A stretch of DNA of 47,927 nt from RCIO01 sp035555795 (lineage in GTDB: Bacteria; Pseudomonadota; Alphaproteobacteria; Rhizobiales; Rhizobiaceae), in contig DATMGE010000079.1 of NCBI GenBank assembly GCA_035555795.1, positions 1-47,927 on the forward strand, in the 5' to 3' direction. A model generated the notes under the pieces. It was not told where the DNA came from. It was given only the letters and a program-made list of their open reading frames with translations, and made no database searches. Shown here piece by piece: positions 8,901 through 16,507 of this stretch (the first letter of the stretch is position 1; each line of letters begins with the position of its first letter). Position numbers and translations under genes: made by a program.

Positions 8901-9025
8901 ATGGCATGATCGTCGATCCGACGCTGCCCTTCGGCGGTTTCAAGGAGTCGGGCATGGGCCGCGAAGGCGGCATCGAAGGCCTTGACAACTATCTCGAGAC
9001 CAAGACGATCAGCCTCGTCGGCTGA
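5939..9025 (+). CDS. Benzoylformate decarboxylase fused in frame to aldehyde dehydrogenase
   Basis: One 1028-residue reading frame holds two complete enzymes. Residues 1-539 are a thiamine-diphosphate benzoylformate decarboxylase. The catalytic set of the Pseudomonas putida enzyme is present with matching spacing: Ser41 (GNPGS), Glu62 (LQE), His85 (NLHSAAG) and His292 (FTYH), plus the ThDP site GDG at 437-439 and a downstream NN. Residues 540-1028 are an NAD(P)-type aldehyde dehydrogenase with Glu800 (LELGGK) and catalytic Cys834 (GQVCFS). Together they would turn an aryl glyoxylate into an aryl aldehyde and then the aryl acid. The start has a good ribosome site (GGGAGG). At the junction lies a second perfect ribosome site and ATG, so the second enzyme may also be made alone. 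The fusion could be real or the product of a one-base change at an A-run. The two enzyme calls are secure; the fusion as a single polypeptide is less so. Confidence 0.88.
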   Translation: MNRMNPAADFGTIAKNLTVGDAVFDFLRRNGMTKIFGNPGSTELPMFVNVPADFSYALGLQESIVVAMADAYAQVTNRPAFVNLHSAAGLGHALGNIYTAFRNRTPLIITTGQQVRDLLPYDPFLFNEAPTEFPKPYVKWAVEPARAEDVPAAIARAYYLAMQPPRGPVLVSVPLDDWDKPAKPIVDRDVSEVMGLDPSALNRIVERVDRARAPVIVAGPGIDIDGGWDATVRLAERLQAKVWVSPLSARCSFPERHPLFAGFLPAHQPELSHCLAGSDFVLVMGAPVFTYHFPGDGDHVPAGAELCLITDDPKQIAGAVTGMAALANLRVAAEAIGERVRERPLRNDVPARIVPRVSQPEGITNAYLFQTLTDLRSPDSIVVEEAPSARGDLHDHFPIERAGGFFATASGGLGYGLPAAVGAALTKPDKPIISIMGDGSSLYAIQSLWSAAEYDADLLVVILNNGGYAALKGIADKTNAERVSGVDIGHVDFVAIAKAQGCHAERCEKGADLAPQLRNLLSMKGPRLLEVVLQKEEKPMNVMTKPVAAQPKAPEKFFIGGRWLEPISRQKLDVVSPVTEEVIIRYPEAGQADIDRAVSAARDAFDNGPWPRMAPSERARYLRKIAAVLTERLDDIATAWTTQVGAPIGLTKKLVGQNPQLFNYFADLIETYPFVDERKRADGGRARVVKEPVGVCAAITPWNAPMVLLSYKIAAGLASGCTFVSKPSPETPLEAYILAEAIEAAGLPEGVFNLVPAGREGGDYLVRHKGIDKVAFTGSTAAGKHIAAVCAERLARVSLELGGKSAAVLLPDADFKAAMASIVPYSMPITGQVCFSLTRILVPESRKQEFLDVYLGIVSGIKVGDPMDPATQMGPLTMARQLSRVQGYIEAGRNEGATIAIGGGRPQGLDKGYFIEPTVFTDVQPDMKIAQEEIFGPVVSVITYTDEEDAVRKANNSPYGLNASVYSADEDKAYAVARRIRAGNVTVNGMIVDPTLPFGGFKESGMGREGGIEGLDNYLETKTISLVG
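7541..7558 (+). promoter_or_regulatory. Internal ribosome-binding site and start codon at the decarboxylase/dehydrogenase junction
   Basis: AAGGAGG at 7541-7547, eight bases of spacer and ATG at 7556 sit inside the fused frame, exactly where a stand-alone aldehyde dehydrogenase would begin (MNVMTKPV). The spacer contains a run of five A (7548-7552). With one A fewer, the decarboxylase would end at the TGA at 7557-7559, giving a classic ATGA stop/start overlap. Confidence 0.75.
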
Positions 9026-9045
9026 ACGGTCTGAGACGAAACACG

Positions 9046-9075
9046 AAAGGCCGCCGGAGCGATCCGGCGGCCTTT
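9046..9075 (+). terminator. Rho-independent-type terminator after the fused enzyme gene
   Basis: A perfect 13-bp stem (AAAGGCCGCCGGA and TCCGGCGGCCTTT) with loop GCGA lies 21 bases after the stop codon. The stem itself supplies the T run on either strand, so it can work in both directions. Confidence 0.8.
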
Positions 9076-9191
9076 CGCGCATGATGGAGGGGGCCTAACG
9101 CGAGGCGCGAGGAAGCCATCCGGCGCAATGAAAGCAGTTAAATGGCCGTAATCGGCCTTGTCTGCGCGCCTCAATCCTTGTCCATGAGGTC

Positions 9192-9947
9192 ATGCTGTCC
9201 CTCCCCGTCGACATTCCATCACTGGTCTTCCTCCTGTTCTCCGCCGCGGCCGCGGGGCTGGCGCGGGGATTTTCCGGCTTCGGCTCGGCGCTGATCTTCG
9301 TGCCGTTGGCCAGCACAGCCGTGGGGCCGCTGGTCGCCGTTCCGCTTCTGCTCGTGGTCGACGGCATCACGACGCTGGGTCTGGTCGCGCCCGCGGCGCG
9401 GCTCGCCAACCGCACGGACGTCGCGCGCATGGCCCTTGGCGCGCTCATGGGCGTGCCGACGGGCGTCTGGCTGCTCAGCCGTCTCGATCCGCTCATCATC
9501 CGCTGGTCGATCGTTGCGATCGTGATCCTGCTTCTGGCCTTGCTGATGTCGGGATGGCGCTATCGCAATCAGCCGAAGCCGCCGGTGACGATCGCCGTAG
9601 GTGCGGTCTCGGGCCTGCTGACGGGCATCGCCCAGATCGGCGGTCCGCCGGTCATCGCCTACTGGCTCGGCGGCGCCGTCTCCGCAATCGTCATGCGCGC
9701 GAACTTCATCCTCTATTTCGCCATTTCCACCGTGCTGTCGGCGGTCGGCTATGTCTGGAGCGGCCTGGTCACGGCTGAGGTCCTCATTCTCGCAGCCTGC
9801 ATGGCACCGCTCTACGCCATTGGCGTCTGGCTGGGCAGCCGGATGTTCGGCATGGCGAGCGAGCTGACTTTCCGCCGCATCTGCTACGCGATGATCGCGG
9901 CGGCGGCGGTCTTCAGCATGCCGATCCTCGATGGCCTGCTGCGGTAG
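9192..9947 (+). CDS. TauE/SafE-family membrane permease
   Basis: A 251-residue polytopic inner-membrane protein of the TauE/SafE family (sulfite exporter type), with about eight hydrophobic segments. The N-terminal ARGFSGFGSALIFVPL motif and the mid-protein GLLTGIAQIGGPPVIAYWL motif, the family's internal repeat, are both visible. Members move small organic or sulfur anions; in aromatic gene clusters they may export or import acids, but no substrate can be read from the sequence. It follows the terminator of the fused enzyme gene by about 115 bases and is convergent with the DUF3237/TRAP operon. The shared gap between them holds a palindromic repeat. Confidence 0.9.
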   Translation: MLSLPVDIPSLVFLLFSAAAAGLARGFSGFGSALIFVPLASTAVGPLVAVPLLLVVDGITTLGLVAPAARLANRTDVARMALGALMGVPTGVWLLSRLDPLIIRWSIVAIVILLLALLMSGWRYRNQPKPPVTIAVGAVSGLLTGIAQIGGPPVIAYWLGGAVSAIVMRANFILYFAISTVLSAVGYVWSGLVTAEVLILAACMAPLYAIGVWLGSRMFGMASELTFRRICYAMIAAAAVFSMPILDGLLR

Positions 9948-9949
9948 TC

Positions 9950-10047
9950 AGAGCATTTCTGCTTTTCATAGATCACAGAAATGCTCTAACTATTTGTTTT
10001 TACGCAATTCCGGACGCAAAACCGCTTCGCACTTTTGCTGGAATTGC
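9950..10047 (+). repeat. Intergenic palindromic repeat, copy 1
   Basis: It starts with an 11-bp inverted repeat, AGAGCATTTCT (9950-9960) and AGAAATGCTCT (9977-9987), followed by a conserved tail containing CAATTCCGGACGCAAAA and CACTTTTGCTGGAATTGCT. A second copy in the opposite orientation is at 38011-38110. Both copies abut stop codons. Here it fills the gap between two convergent genes and may serve as a bidirectional terminator. Confidence 0.85.
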
Positions 10048-10506
10048 TCAGAGAACTTCGAAGAAGCCGATGCGCACGGCATCCGGCAGGCGCTGGCCGG
10101 AGCCGACGAAGACCGTCCGGTTGACCCAGGCATAGCGCGGGTCGCCGCAGTGCAGGCGCGGCCAGGTGCGCATGTAGTAGAGAGAAGGGTCGACAGCTTC
10201 GCCTGCCGCGAGCCGGGCGATCACCTCGGCCGGGCCATGCCGGTAGCCGAAGTTCCGCACATCAATGAGCGCGCCGTCATGTGTCTCGATGGCATAGCGC
10301 GTGTCGAGTTCCGCATGGCCCTCGTCGAAGACGGTCTGCCAGTCCGCGCCGAGATGCAGCAGCTTTCCGGAAATCCGATCGCCGGTGACGGAGCCACCGA
10401 CGATCGGGATGATGCGGGCGCGGCCGCCCGGAGCAGGGCCCCGCTCCAACGGTTCTGCGAGCTGGACCTCCAGCTCGCAGACGAAGCGCAGGGCAGGGGG
10501 CTGCAT
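10048..10506 (-). CDS. DUF3237 protein
   Basis: A 152-residue soluble protein matching the DUF3237 family (motifs GRARIIPIVGGSVTG, GADWQ, and RYAIETHDGALIDVRNFGYR). No signal peptide is visible, so it is probably cytoplasmic. Its function is not established. It begins one base after the stop of the TRAP large permease gene and is therefore almost certainly the last gene of that transporter operon, which ties it to uptake or first processing of the transported aromatic acid. A chaperone, binding or isomerase-like role is only a guess. Confidence 0.85.
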   Translation of the reverse strand: MQPPALRFVCELEVQLAEPLERGPAPGGRARIIPIVGGSVTGDRISGKLLHLGADWQTVFDEGHAELDTRYAIETHDGALIDVRNFGYRHGPAEVIARLAAGEAVDPSLYYMRTWPRLHCGDPRYAWVNRTVFVGSGQRLPDAVRIGFFEVL

Positions 10507-10507
10507 G

Positions 10508-11809
10508 TCAGCCCCCGCGCATGGTCATCGGCAGCCATAGCGCGATGGCCGGGAAGATGATCAGCAGGATCATGCGGATGATGTCCGTCAGGATGAAGGG
10601 CATCACGCCGCCATAGATCGTCGTCAGCTTCACGTCTTTCGCGATCGAGTTGATGACGAAGACGTTAATGCCGACCGGCGGGCAGATCATGCCGAGCTGG
10701 CAGGCCGTCACGATGATGATGCCGAACCAGATCGGGTCGAAGCCGAGATGGGTCACGACCGGGAACACGATCGGCACCATCAGGATGATCATGGCCATCT
10801 CGTCCATCAGCGCGCCGGCGATGAAGAACGCGAGCAGGATCAGTGCGAGCGTGCCATAAGCTCCGAGGTCGAGCGCCACCATGAAGGCGGTGAGCTTCTG
10901 CGGCGTCTGGGTGATGGCCAGGAAGTAGCCGAACAGCATCGCACCGATCAGCACCGAGAAGAGCACCACCGAGGTGCGCAGCGCCTCCACCAGGCTGTCC
11001 ATGATCTGCTTGCGCGACAGGCGCCCGCGCAGCACGCCGATCACCAGCGTGAGGAAAGCACCGACGGCGGCCGCTTCTGTGGGCGTCGCCAGGCCCATAT
11101 AGATCGAGCCGATGATGGCGACGAACAGCACCAGGATTGCCCAGACATCCTTGAGCGAGGAGAATGCCTCGCGGATATCGAACTTGCGGCCAGGCGGCAG
11201 CCGCTTGCCGTGGGCAACCAGCACCGTGATCATATACATTACCGTGGCCATGATGCCGGGTATGATGCCGGCGATGAAGAGCTGGCCCACATCGGACTCG
11301 GTCAGGAAGGCGTAGACCACCATGATGACCGATGGCGGGATCAGGATGCCCAGCGTGCCGCCGGCTGCGATGACGCCGGTCGAAGTGGCGTCGTCATAGT
11401 CGACCTTGCGCATTTCCGGCAGCGCGATCTTGGTCATGGTCGCGGCGGTAGCGATGGAGCTGCCGCAGATCGCGGCGAAGCCGGCGCAGGCCGAGATCGT
11501 CGCCAGTGCCATGCCGCCCCTGAATTGTCCCAGCCAGGCATTGCCGGTGCGGAAGAGTTCGCGCGACATGCCCGAATTGGTCGCGAAAACACCCATCAGC
11601 ACGAAGAAGGGCACGAGGCTGAGGTTGAAGTCGGTGATGACGCGGATCGGCGACGTGGTGAGAAGGTTGAGCGCCGGCTGAATGCCACGGATCATGGCGA
11701 AGCCGAACACGCCCACCAGTCCCATCGCCACGCCGAGGGGAACGCGCAGTCCCATCAGCACGAACATGGCGACGAAGCCGAGAATTGCGACCCAGTCTGC
11801 GGTACTCAT
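10508..11809 (-). CDS. TRAP transporter large permease (DctM type)
   Basis: A 433-residue inner-membrane protein with about 12 hydrophobic segments, the ion-coupled channel subunit of a tripartite (TRAP) uptake system. Family landmarks include FFVLMGVFATNSGMS, the AGFAAICGSSIATAATM segment, GGTLGILIPPS and the late GMICPPVGINVFV motif. The start at 11809 overlaps the stop of the small permease gene by ATGA, showing translational coupling; the longer upstream frame is not used. The operon order is binding protein, binding protein, small permease, large permease, DUF3237. Confidence 0.93.
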   Translation of the reverse strand: MSTADWVAILGFVAMFVLMGLRVPLGVAMGLVGVFGFAMIRGIQPALNLLTTSPIRVITDFNLSLVPFFVLMGVFATNSGMSRELFRTGNAWLGQFRGGMALATISACAGFAAICGSSIATAATMTKIALPEMRKVDYDDATSTGVIAAGGTLGILIPPSVIMVVYAFLTESDVGQLFIAGIIPGIMATVMYMITVLVAHGKRLPPGRKFDIREAFSSLKDVWAILVLFVAIIGSIYMGLATPTEAAAVGAFLTLVIGVLRGRLSRKQIMDSLVEALRTSVVLFSVLIGAMLFGYFLAITQTPQKLTAFMVALDLGAYGTLALILLAFFIAGALMDEMAMIILMVPIVFPVVTHLGFDPIWFGIIIVTACQLGMICPPVGINVFVINSIAKDVKLTTIYGGVMPFILTDIIRMILLIIFPAIALWLPMTMRGG

Positions 11810-12309
11810 AGGCCCTGCTCCTCGGCGGCTTCCTCGAGGGGAATCTGTTTTCGATTGAGAATGACGGAAGCCGTGATCGTGACGATACTCACGGCACATC
11901 CGACCCAGATGAGCGCAATGAACGGCCATGCCGGCAGGCGCAGGTCGAAGGTCGCCTCATTGCTGAGATAGGCGCTGCGAAGACGGAAGAACATCTGGTA
12001 GGTCAGCAATACGGTGAAGAAGAGCAGGAGCGCCCAGGCGATGAAGTCGATCACCTTGCGAGCCCGCGCCCCCGAAATCTCCCAGAGCGCGTCCACGGCG
12101 ATATGGCCGCCACGCAGGCCGATGGAAGCGTAGCCCCACATCAGGCAGGCGCCGATCAGGTAGCGCGAAAGGTCGAAAGCGTCGGGAATTGCGTAGGCGA
12201 AGAAGTAGCGGGCGACGGTCGATGCGACGATCAGCAGTGTCACAACTCCGAGCAGGAAGCCTGCCACGAGATCGACGATGTCGCAGAAGCGTTGCAATAT
12301 TCGTGTCAT
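11806..12309 (-). CDS. TRAP transporter small permease (DctQ type)
   Basis: A 167-residue membrane protein with four hydrophobic helices, as expected for the DctQ subunit that bridges the binding protein and the large permease. The conserved mid-region containing RGGHIAVDALWE is typical. It lies 89 bases downstream of the nearer binding-protein gene and overlaps the large permease gene by four bases. Confidence 0.9.
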   Translation of the reverse strand: MTRILQRFCDIVDLVAGFLLGVVTLLIVASTVARYFFAYAIPDAFDLSRYLIGACLMWGYASIGLRGGHIAVDALWEISGARARKVIDFIAWALLLFFTVLLTYQMFFRLRSAYLSNEATFDLRLPAWPFIALIWVGCAVSIVTITASVILNRKQIPLEEAAEEQGL

Positions 12310-12398
12310 GGTGGTGTCCCCGGTTGCGGGTTTCCCCGCGAAAGCAGACAGGCGCCGTTAAGCGCCTGTCCACGATACCGTGTCGTTGGTCGGTTTCC

Positions 12399-13418
12399 TT
12401 ACTTCACGTCGGCGTCGTACTTCACCAACGTCTCTTCAAGGCTCTTCCAGGCGGCCTCGGCGTCAATGCCCTTGGCGCTTGCAGCCTTTGCCCACTCGCC
12501 CTGAAGCGAAGAGGTGGCGTCCTTCCACTGCTGGGTTTCCTCAGCGGTCGGCTTGTACATGGTGTGGCCGGCATCGACCATCTTCTGGCGGCCCGCGAAC
12601 TCGGCGTCAGCCCAGCCCGAAGCCATCTTTTCCGCCCATTCCGGCGTGCAGTGATCGTCGATGACCTTGCGGTCTTCGGCCGAAAGCCCGTCGATCTTGG
12701 CCTTGTTCATGACGAAGGCAAAGGTCGTGACGTAGAAGGGCATGTCGAGGTGATGCGTGGTCACATCGCCAAGTCCGAACGTGTAGATCGAGTTCCACGG
12801 CGAGGCGGTCATGTCGGCGCCGCCGCTGGTGATCAGGTCGCGCATCTCGCCGGCGGGAACCTGCACGGAGCCGGCGCCAAGGGCGCTGATCATGCGGGCC
12901 ATGGTGCCGTGAGCCGGACGGATCTTCTTGCCGTTCAGGTCCGAAGGCTTCTGGATCGGGCCCTTGGTGCCGTGCAGCGTGCCCGGATCGTGAAGATGCG
13001 CCATGCAGTAATAGACATCGCCCATCTCCTTGTCGGCATACTGGCGATACCACTCGTCATAGGCGCGCGAACCGCTCTTGCCATTGGCGATCGTGAAGGG
13101 GATTTCGCCCGCTGCGACGATCGGGAAACGGCCCGGCTGGTAGCCCGGATTGATGAAGGCGATGTCGACCACACCGTCGCGGGCCATGTCGTAATGGTCC
13201 GGCGCGGCACCAAGCTGCGAAGCGGGGTAGATCGTGATCTCGATGCGCCCGTTGGAGGCCTGCTTGATCGACTCCGCCCACGGCACCATGCCGGTCGGCT
13301 GCAAGGCGTGCGTTGGCGGCACCCAATGCGACAGCGTCATCTCGACTTCAGCGGCATGTCCGGTGCTCGCCGCGCAGGCGACGAATGCGGCCGAAGCCAT
13401 CAGAGCCTTTATTTTCAT
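12399..13418 (-). CDS. TRAP substrate-binding protein A (DctP type)
   Basis: A 339-residue periplasmic binding protein with a signal peptide of about 22 residues. DctP features include the conserved arginine region KKIRPAHGT, which in the family contacts the substrate carboxylate, and FINPGYQPGRFP. A strong ribosome site (AAGGAGGATCT) precedes the ATG. It is very similar to binding protein C at 26353-27369, identical over long blocks such as the segment from WAESIKQASNGRIEITIYP onward, and less so to its tandem neighbour B. The ligand is probably an aromatic carboxylate given the surrounding enzymes (inference). Confidence 0.93.
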   Translation of the reverse strand: MKIKALMASAAFVACAASTGHAAEVEMTLSHWVPPTHALQPTGMVPWAESIKQASNGRIEITIYPASQLGAAPDHYDMARDGVVDIAFINPGYQPGRFPIVAAGEIPFTIANGKSGSRAYDEWYRQYADKEMGDVYYCMAHLHDPGTLHGTKGPIQKPSDLNGKKIRPAHGTMARMISALGAGSVQVPAGEMRDLITSGGADMTASPWNSIYTFGLGDVTTHHLDMPFYVTTFAFVMNKAKIDGLSAEDRKVIDDHCTPEWAEKMASGWADAEFAGRQKMVDAGHTMYKPTAEETQQWKDATSSLQGEWAKAASAKGIDAEAAWKSLEETLVKYDADVK

Positions 13419-13450
13419 TGTTCAGATCCTCCTTTGGAACATAAACCCGC

Positions 13451-14473
13451 CTAGCCGGCGAATGAGTTGTACTTCTTCAACGTCTCGACGAGACTGTTGT
13501 AGATCGCATCGGCATCGAGCCCCTTGCCACTTACCGACTTCTTCCACTCATCGGTAAGAGGTGCCGCCGCATCCTTCCACAGCTTGAGCTGTTCGTCATT
13601 GGGCTTGTGGAAAACGTGCTTGGAATCGGCTGCGAGCTTGTCGCGTCCGCCTGCTTCCACGTCGGCCCAGCCGGACGACATCTTCTCGGCCCATTCGGGC
13701 GTGCAATGGTCCTCGACGACCTTGCGGTCGCCTTCCGGCATCGCGGCCAGCTTGTCCTTGTTGATCACGAAAGCGTTGATCGAGGCATAGAGCGGCACGT
13801 CGAGATGGTGCGTCACCAGATCGGCGACGCCGAAGATGTAGAGCGACTCCCAGGGCGACTGCGTCATGTCGGCGGTGCCATTGGCGATCACGTCGCGCAT
13901 TTCGGCGGCCGAGACCTGCACCGATGTGCCGCCCAGGCTGGAGACGAAGCGCGCTTCCGTGCCGTTGGCCGGGCGAACAGCCTTGCCGCGCACATCCTCG
14001 GGCACGAGAATCTGGCTCTTGCCGTGGAAGGTGCCCGGATGATGCGACAGCGCCATGCAGAAATAGACGTCCGACATCTCCTGCTCGGCATATTGCTTGT
14101 ACCATTCCGTGAGCGCGCTCATGCCGGCCTTGGCATTGGCGAAATGGAACGGCAGTTCCGCCGCGGCCATGATCGGGAAGCGGCCCGGCTGGTAGCCCGG
14201 ATTGATGAAGCTGATATCGGCGATGCCGTCGCGCGCCATGTCGTAATGGTCGGCCGCGGCGCCGAGCTGCTGGGCGGGGAATATCTCGATCGTCACGCGC
14301 CCATCGGTCGCGTCGCTGATCGATTTCGCCCACGGCTCCATGCCGAGCTTCTGCAGCGGATGCGTCGGCGGCACCCAGTGCGCCAGCGTGAGCTTGGTTT
14401 CCTGTGCGAACGCACTGCCGCCGGCCAGCAGAGAGACCCCAAGCGCCAGCGCAGTCAAAGACCGTGTATACAT
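13451..14473 (-). CDS. TRAP substrate-binding protein B (DctP type), first gene of the transporter operon
   Basis: A 340-residue periplasmic protein with a signal peptide (about 23 residues) and the same DctP layout as protein A, which follows only 32 bases downstream. It differs from A more than A differs from C, so the A/B pair is an older duplication. Conserved blocks include LTLAHWVPPTHPLQ and FINPGYQPGRFP; the carboxylate-arginine region reads GKAVRPANGT. The ribosome site AGGAGGAAC supports the start. Two binding proteins in front of one QM membrane pair suggest that the transporter accepts two ligand sets. Confidence 0.92.
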   Translation of the reverse strand: MYTRSLTALALGVSLLAGGSAFAQETKLTLAHWVPPTHPLQKLGMEPWAKSISDATDGRVTIEIFPAQQLGAAADHYDMARDGIADISFINPGYQPGRFPIMAAAELPFHFANAKAGMSALTEWYKQYAEQEMSDVYFCMALSHHPGTFHGKSQILVPEDVRGKAVRPANGTEARFVSSLGGTSVQVSAAEMRDVIANGTADMTQSPWESLYIFGVADLVTHHLDVPLYASINAFVINKDKLAAMPEGDRKVVEDHCTPEWAEKMSSGWADVEAGGRDKLAADSKHVFHKPNDEQLKLWKDAAAPLTDEWKKSVSGKGLDADAIYNSLVETLKKYNSFAG

Positions 14474-14830
14474 CAGTTCCTCCTACAATGGGGGTTGCCG
14501 GCTTGCCATTCCTCCGCCCCGGCTTCAACCCTTCAACCCTACTATCACCATACAAAACGCTCATACACAAGGCGTTTACCATCCATTCGCCCAGGCTGGA
14601 CCATCGGTCGCGGGCACAGGCATGTCTTCGTCAACCATTACGCAATGTCGCCGGGTGCTGCCGGTGGACGCCCTTGTGCATACAAACTATAAGCGATGGC
14701 GAAGGTCCGCCTGGGAGGTGGTGCAGGGGAAATGCTCGACGAAACGCTGCTCGGCGGCGTGTCGATATTTCCTGCCTGTCACGCTCCACTGGCGATGGCC
14801 GCATGCAATCCGAGTGGGGGTATTCACATC
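14474..14830. promoter_or_regulatory. Divergent promoter region between the TRAP operon and the ThDP/FAD operon
   Basis: This 357-base stretch carries no convincing gene. It must hold the promoters of two divergent operons. Notable words are CATACAAAAC near 14550, CATACACAAGG near 14564 and the dyad TTGTGCATACAA at 14674-14685. These resemble GntR/FCD-type operators and echo the words upstream of the CoA ligase and of the second TRAP system. Confidence 0.45.
14674..14685. promoter_or_regulatory. Candidate operator TTGTGCATACAA
   Basis: A dyad with arms TTGT and ACAA around GCAT lies about 145 bases before the ThDP-enzyme start. This is the most symmetric of the TTGTA/TACAA-like words in the island. 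A binding protein is not encoded here. Confidence 0.35.
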
Positions 14831-16507
14831 ATGAAAGTCGGCGACGCGATCGCGGAAATCCTGAAGCGCGAAGGCGTGGAAATTGTCTTCGGCTATCCGG
14901 TCAATCACGTCCTGGAACATGCCGCGGTTGCGGATATACGGCCGATCATCGTGCGGCAGGAACGTATCGGCCTGCACATGGCCGATGCGGTATCGCGTCT
15001 CTCTTCGGGCAAGAAAATCGGCGTCTTCGTGATGCAGCTCGGCCCGGGCGCGGAAAATTCATATGGCGCGGTGGCGCAGGCCTATGCCGAATCCGTGCCG
15101 GTGCTGGTCATGCCGGGCGGCTATCCGCGCAAGCTCGCCCATGTCAGCCCCAACTTCAACTCGTCCATCTCCATGCGCGACGTGTCGAAGTCAGCCGAGC
15201 CGATCAATGTGCCCGCCGACATTCCGGCGATCTTCCGGCGCGCCTTCACCCAGCTCCGCAACGGCCGCGGCGGCCCGGTGATCGTCGAGATCCCCAATGA
15301 CATCTGGGATCAGGACGTGCCGGAGCCGCTGGACTACCGGCCGGTTCTGGCGACGCGCTTCGGCCCCGAGCCTTCGGCCGTCGACGAGGCGGTCGAGATG
15401 CTGCTCGCCGCGAAGCGGCCGGTCATCTATGCGGGGCAGGGCGTGCATTATGCGCGCGCATGGCCGCAGTTGAGGGCGCTGGCCGAGCGGCTGGCCATTC
15501 CGGTCTGCACCAGCCTGGAAGGCAAGAGCGCCTTCCCGGAGGATCATCCGCTGGCGCTGGGCTCGGGCGGCAATGCGATCCCCAAGACCGTACGGCATTT
15601 TCTCGACAAGGCCGACCTGATCTTCGGCATCGGCTGCTCCTTCACCGAAAGCTCCTTTGCCGTGCAGATGCCGCCGGCGAAGAAGGTGATCCACGCCACG
15701 CTCGATCCCGCGCATGTCAACAAGGACTATGAAGCGGAGGTCGCGCTCATCGGCGATGCCGCGCTCACCCTCGACGCGGTTCTGGAACGCCTCGACCGCC
15801 GCAAGGTGGCGCAGCGCGCCTGGACCGGTCCGGCCGACGAGATCGCCGGCGTGCGTGCAAGCTGGCTCAAGGAGTGGATGCCCAAGCTGACCTCCAACGA
15901 AAACCCGATGACGCCTTACCGCGTGCTGTGGGACCTGCAGAAGACGGTGGATGTCGCCAATACGATCATCACCCACGATGCCGGCAGCCCGCGCGACCAG
16001 TTGGCGCCCTTCTGGGTCTCGACGGAGCCGCTCACCTATATCGGCTGGGGCAAGACCACCCAGCTCGGCTACGGTCTCGGCCTCGCAATGGGCGCCAAGA
16101 TCGCTCATCCCGGCAAGCTCTGCATCAATGTCTGGGGCGACGCGGCCATCGGCTTCACCGGCATGGACTTCGAGACGGCGGTGCGCGAGCGCATTCCGAT
16201 CCTGTCCATCCTGCTCAACAACTTCTCCATGGCGATGGAACTGCCGATCATGGGCGTCTCGACCGAGAAATACCGCTCGACCGACATTTCCGGCAATTAT
16301 GCCGATTTCGCCAAGGCGCTGGGCGGCTATGGCGAGCGCGTGACCGATCCGTCGGAGATCATTCCGGCTATCAAGCGCGCCATCGCCCAGACCGAGGCCG
16401 GCGTGCCGGCGCTGCTGGAATTCATTACCTGCAAGGAACTGGCGGCGTCGAAATATCCCTACCGCGCGCCGGAAGCCGACCCGGCAGAGGACAAGCATTA
16501 TGTCTGA
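14831..16507 (+). CDS. Thiamine-diphosphate-dependent enzyme (acetolactate synthase/decarboxylase superfamily)
   Basis: A 558-residue ThDP enzyme with the three-domain layout of the acetolactate synthase/benzoylformate decarboxylase superfamily. The cofactor-activating glutamate is Glu44 (VRQERIGLHMADA). The diphosphate/metal site reads GDA at 436-438, in place of the more common GDG, followed by LLNNFSMAM. The ATG at 14831 begins the conserved N-terminal domain; the preceding ribosome site (GTGGGGG) is weak. It overlaps the following FAD-oxidoreductase gene by eight bases, so the two are made together. A decarboxylase or carboligase acting on the 2-oxo acid produced by that partner is likely, but the exact reaction is not evident. 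It is only distantly related to the decarboxylase at 5939. Confidence 0.87.
   Translation: MKVGDAIAEILKREGVEIVFGYPVNHVLEHAAVADIRPIIVRQERIGLHMADAVSRLSSGKKIGVFVMQLGPGAENSYGAVAQAYAESVPVLVMPGGYPRKLAHVSPNFNSSISMRDVSKSAEPINVPADIPAIFRRAFTQLRNGRGGPVIVEIPNDIWDQDVPEPLDYRPVLATRFGPEPSAVDEAVEMLLAAKRPVIYAGQGVHYARAWPQLRALAERLAIPVCTSLEGKSAFPEDHPLALGSGGNAIPKTVRHFLDKADLIFGIGCSFTESSFAVQMPPAKKVIHATLDPAHVNKDYEAEVALIGDAALTLDAVLERLDRRKVAQRAWTGPADEIAGVRASWLKEWMPKLTSNENPMTPYRVLWDLQKTVDVANTIITHDAGSPRDQLAPFWVSTEPLTYIGWGKTTQLGYGLGLAMGAKIAHPGKLCINVWGDAAIGFTGMDFETAVRERIPILSILLNNFSMAMELPIMGVSTEKYRSTDISGNYADFAKALGGYGERVTDPSEIIPAIKRAIAQTEAGVPALLEFITCKELAASKYPYRAPEADPAEDKHYV

Noticed and set aside
5825..9082. Two long minus-strand open frames (about 550 and 530 codons) opposite the fused decarboxylase-dehydrogenase gene
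   Set aside because: They are shadows caused by high GC content: composition rich in Arg, His, Asp and Gly, no recognisable domain, and strong domain evidence on the plus strand.
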